DNA from: JBBQLG01 sp964251665
Lineage (GTDB): Bacteria > Bacteroidota > Bacteroidia > Cytophagales > Spirosomataceae
Assembly: GCA_964251665.1 (NCBI GenBank)
Contig: CAXUKO010000003.1
Coordinates: 372,001 to 436,000 of the forward strand
Direction: 5' to 3'
Length of the DNA stretch: 64,000 bases
Shown piece after piece: positions 62,372 through 64,000 of the stretch (position 1 is the stretch's first letter; every line of letters begins with the position of its first letter). The position numbers were made by a program, and so were the translations under genes. Under the pieces are notes generated by a model. The model was not told the origin of the DNA. It did no database searches and saw nothing but the letters and a program-made list of their open reading frames with translations.

Positions 62372-62803
62372 TTAAGCCTTGCATTGCTTTGGTTGACAAA
62401 GCCGTTTGATTAAGCTGGTTGCGATATGCAACTCGTAATTGAATCGCAATAATTGATATAAATAGGAAATAAAAGGAAATAACAGTCGTAGATATAATGG
62501 CAGTTCTGTATGTGTGATAACCACTAAAAGAACAATTAGATCAAAGGCTATATATAGGGCGAGTACACTCCAATCCATTTTATAAATGACATCAACTGTG
62601 CATTGCTTCCGGTTAACTAACCCTGCGATGACAATTCCTGAAAAACGATTTCCGAAGGCGTTTTCACGTTGGATAAAAAAACTATAGCCTTGCAGATAGC
62701 CTCTGAAAATATCATCATCAGTAATAACACTAAATAGGCCTTTACTTGGCTCTTTCAGGATGCAGTCTAATCGAAATAACCACTCATCCGCATCGACATG
62801 CAT
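62372..62803 (-). CDS. Hypothetical small membrane protein, AT-rich
   Basis: This 143-residue protein has two hydrophobic helices at about 80-98 and 102-120 and a soluble N-terminal part with DDIFRGYLQGYSFFIQRENA and FGNRFSGIVIAGLV. I recall a similar pattern (a short IQR stretch, then N-F/R-F-x-P/G and a membrane hairpin) in many small Bacteroidota hypotheticals. The gene is clearly more AT-rich than its neighbours, which suggests recent acquisition or weak selection. It is convergent with recG. An AT palindrome (62809-62828) lies just before the start. No function can be assigned. Confidence 0.68.
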   Translation of the reverse strand: MHVDADEWLFRLDCILKEPSKGLFSVITDDDIFRGYLQGYSFFIQRENAFGNRFSGIVIAGLVNRKQCTVDVIYKMDWSVLALYIAFDLIVLLVVITHTELPLYLRLLFPFISYLYQLLRFNYELHIATSLIKRLCQPKQCKA

Positions 62804-62808
62804 CTTAT

Positions 62809-62828
62809 ACTTTTTTTATAAAAAAAGT
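62809..62828. repeat. 20-base AT palindrome next to a start codon
   Basis: ACTTTTTTTATAAAAAAAGT is perfectly self-complementary and lies 6 bases upstream of the ATG at 62803 on the minus strand. It may be part of a promoter or a mutation-prone homopolymer site. Confidence 0.7.
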
Positions 62829-62919
62829 TAAACTGTATCATTCTTGAGCGGGTTCAGTCAATCTTATCAACGCGTTAAAGCATTTGTTGGCTAAATACAA
62901 CTAAGATAAACAATAAGGG

Positions 62920-64000
62920 TCACCCCTTCATAAACCGCACCAGCCCGATTTCAAGTAGCAGAAATCCCAGCGCGGCCAGTAGAAAATATTTCCAGAGACT
63001 TGTACCAAGGTTTTCACGCTCCAGTACCTGCACAAAATCACCGTCGGTGATGCTGTTGAAAACTTCGACGTTTTTCTGATTACCAAAAATCTGCCGTAGT
63101 TCGGTAGGGGAATAGAATGACATGGCAGACTCCTGATTACCGTGATTCAGGGCCAGTAATCGCTCGGTTTTTCCGTTCAGGTCGAGTTCGTAGTAGCCGG
63201 ATTCCACTTCCTGTCCGGCCGAAAGCTGATTGCTCTTGGGCATCTCCAGCAACAGTTGGTTCCCTATAATTCGCTGCACCGGAATAATCTCCAGTTTTCC
63301 GCGCTTAAGCTTATAAACTGCCTGCTCCGACGTACCAGCCGCGTTCGCGATTGGGATAGTAATCAGGTTCTCATCGAACGAATAGGCCGTGCGCTGGGGA
63401 CGGGCACTCAGGGCAGCCATTTTATACATGACCGGCACAAACAGAGCGTGCTGGGCAATGTTGCCAAAGAGTTCGGTCAGTGGGTTGGCCAGTACGTAAA
63501 CAGAGCCTGAACCCGCCCGCGACTGCGTCAGGAAAGGACGTCCATCGCGCAGAGACAAGAGTTTAGTCCCCGCGTTCCACTGCCAGACGGGCGTGGCGCT
63601 GGGCAGATTCAGCGGGTCCTGCTGGTAGGTCTGCTGGAACACATCGGCGAAGAACGGATTCTTACGGTCGGGGTCGCTCAGGGGTTGGGCGGGTGCGAGC
63701 GGTTGTGGTAAAGCGGTAAGGCCCGAAACGCCCAAAGCACTCAAAAACGGGCCGTAGCTGCTCACATCAGGATTGGTGGGCGGAATAACGACCACACTGC
63801 CGCCCTGCCGTACGAATCGTTCCAGTTCGCTCCGCAACGTGCCGCTTACCGTAGCAACGCCTTCCAGTACCACCAGATCTGTGGCTTTCAACTGACCGAC
63901 GTCAAAATTCTCGGCGCTGGCACTCCGGCGCACAAACAGGCTGTCGTTGCTGTATACCGCATTTATATAGTCGCGGTCCGACTTCTCCCCGTAGAGGTGC
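62920..64000 (-). CDS. BatA-like membrane protein, partial at its 5' end
   Basis: The C-terminal 360 codons are present and the frame continues without a stop past 64000. The visible part includes ATDLVVLEGVATVSGTLRSE, ELERFVRQGGSVVVIPPTNP (a DUF4159/GATase-like flavodoxin fold) and FLTQSRAGSGSVYVLANPLT, ending in one helix, SLWKYFLLAALGFLLLEIGL. This is the layout of BatA N-terminal-domain proteins of Bacteroidota, in which two N-terminal helices and a VWA-like region would precede. They work with MoxR ATPases, and a MoxR gene is present 14 kb away. Confidence 0.78.
   Translation of the reverse strand, partial: HLYGEKSDRDYINAVYSNDSLFVRRSASAENFDVGQLKATDLVVLEGVATVSGTLRSELERFVRQGGSVVVIPPTNPDVSSYGPFLSALGVSGLTALPQPLAPAQPLSDPDRKNPFFADVFQQTYQQDPLNLPSATPVWQWNAGTKLLSLRDGRPFLTQSRAGSGSVYVLANPLTELFGNIAQHALFVPVMYKMAALSARPQRTAYSFDENLITIPIANAAGTSEQAVYKLKRGKLEIIPVQRIIGNQLLLEMPKSNQLSAGQEVESGYYELDLNGKTERLLALNHGNQESAMSFYSPTELRQIFGNQKNVEVFNSITDGDFVQVLERENLGTSLWKYFLLAALGFLLLEIGLVRFMKG

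Overview
The window looks like a chromosome segment from a Bacteroidota bacterium, most likely Cytophagales and Spirosoma-like. This is inferred from gene content and signals, not from a database match. The support is: bacillithiol synthesis (BshA), OstA-like and DUF5723-type envelope proteins, a MoxR/BatA pair, Reg_prop (beta-propeller) and LytTR two-component proteins, weak Shine-Dalgarno sequences, and several promoters matching the Bacteroidota pattern TTG-N(about 20)-TAnnTTTG. I see no tRNA, rRNA, CRISPR array, integrase or intact insertion sequence.

Layout. (1) 1-689: the N-terminal part of a heparin-lyase-like polysaccharide lyase lipoprotein. (2) 1073-13270, minus strand: a tightly packed eleven-gene Wzx/Wzy exopolysaccharide operon. 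In transcription order it holds a Wza-type export lipoprotein, a Wzc-type tyrosine kinase/co-polymerase, an initiating sugar-phosphate transferase, a flippase, a hexapeptide acetyltransferase, a polymerase, GT2, GT4, a second hexapeptide acetyltransferase, GT4 and a membrane acyltransferase. (3) 13949-21469, plus strand: an H-NOX haem sensor, a PAS-rich hybrid histidine kinase and a LytTR regulator, then a beta-propeller sensor kinase. A 678-base AT-rich gap separates this block from the EPS operon. (4) 21569-24060: a GntP-type permease with a glycerate kinase. (5) 24213-26869: a TPR histidine kinase and a NarL-type regulator. (6) 27239-30135: a lipoprotein, a double-DUF3592 membrane protein and a papain-like protein. 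(7) 30286-36768: a TapB-like protein, a UbiA prenyltransferase, bshA, type II NADH dehydrogenase, a fatty acid hydroxylase, a lipoprotein and a GNAT enzyme. (8) 36875-39088: divergent mntH and mntR with a candidate operator. (9) 39171-47848: an LptF/G permease, a DMT exporter and a second surface-glycan cluster (two GT-C-like membrane proteins, two GT2 enzymes and an MBOAT acyltransferase). (10) 47888-62323: housekeeping genes including MoxR, prmC, ribD, nagA, aroE, a DedA protein, phosphosulfolactate synthase, a thioesterase, an OstA-like protein, rplU-rpmA, an Nfu-type protein, a DUF5723 protein and recG. (11) 62372-64000: a small AT-rich orphan gene and the C-terminal part of a BatA-like protein.

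How it fits together. The most suggestive arrangement is the haem-sensor phosphorelay facing a complete EPS operon, which would let nitric oxide control matrix production. The second theme is palindromic DNA: at least six distinct hairpin or inverted-repeat elements occur, one inserted in frame inside ribD and one built from copies of a motif that overlaps a predicted promoter. Start codons were chosen at ATG where possible, so several genes are shorter than their longest open frame; TTG starts are marked.
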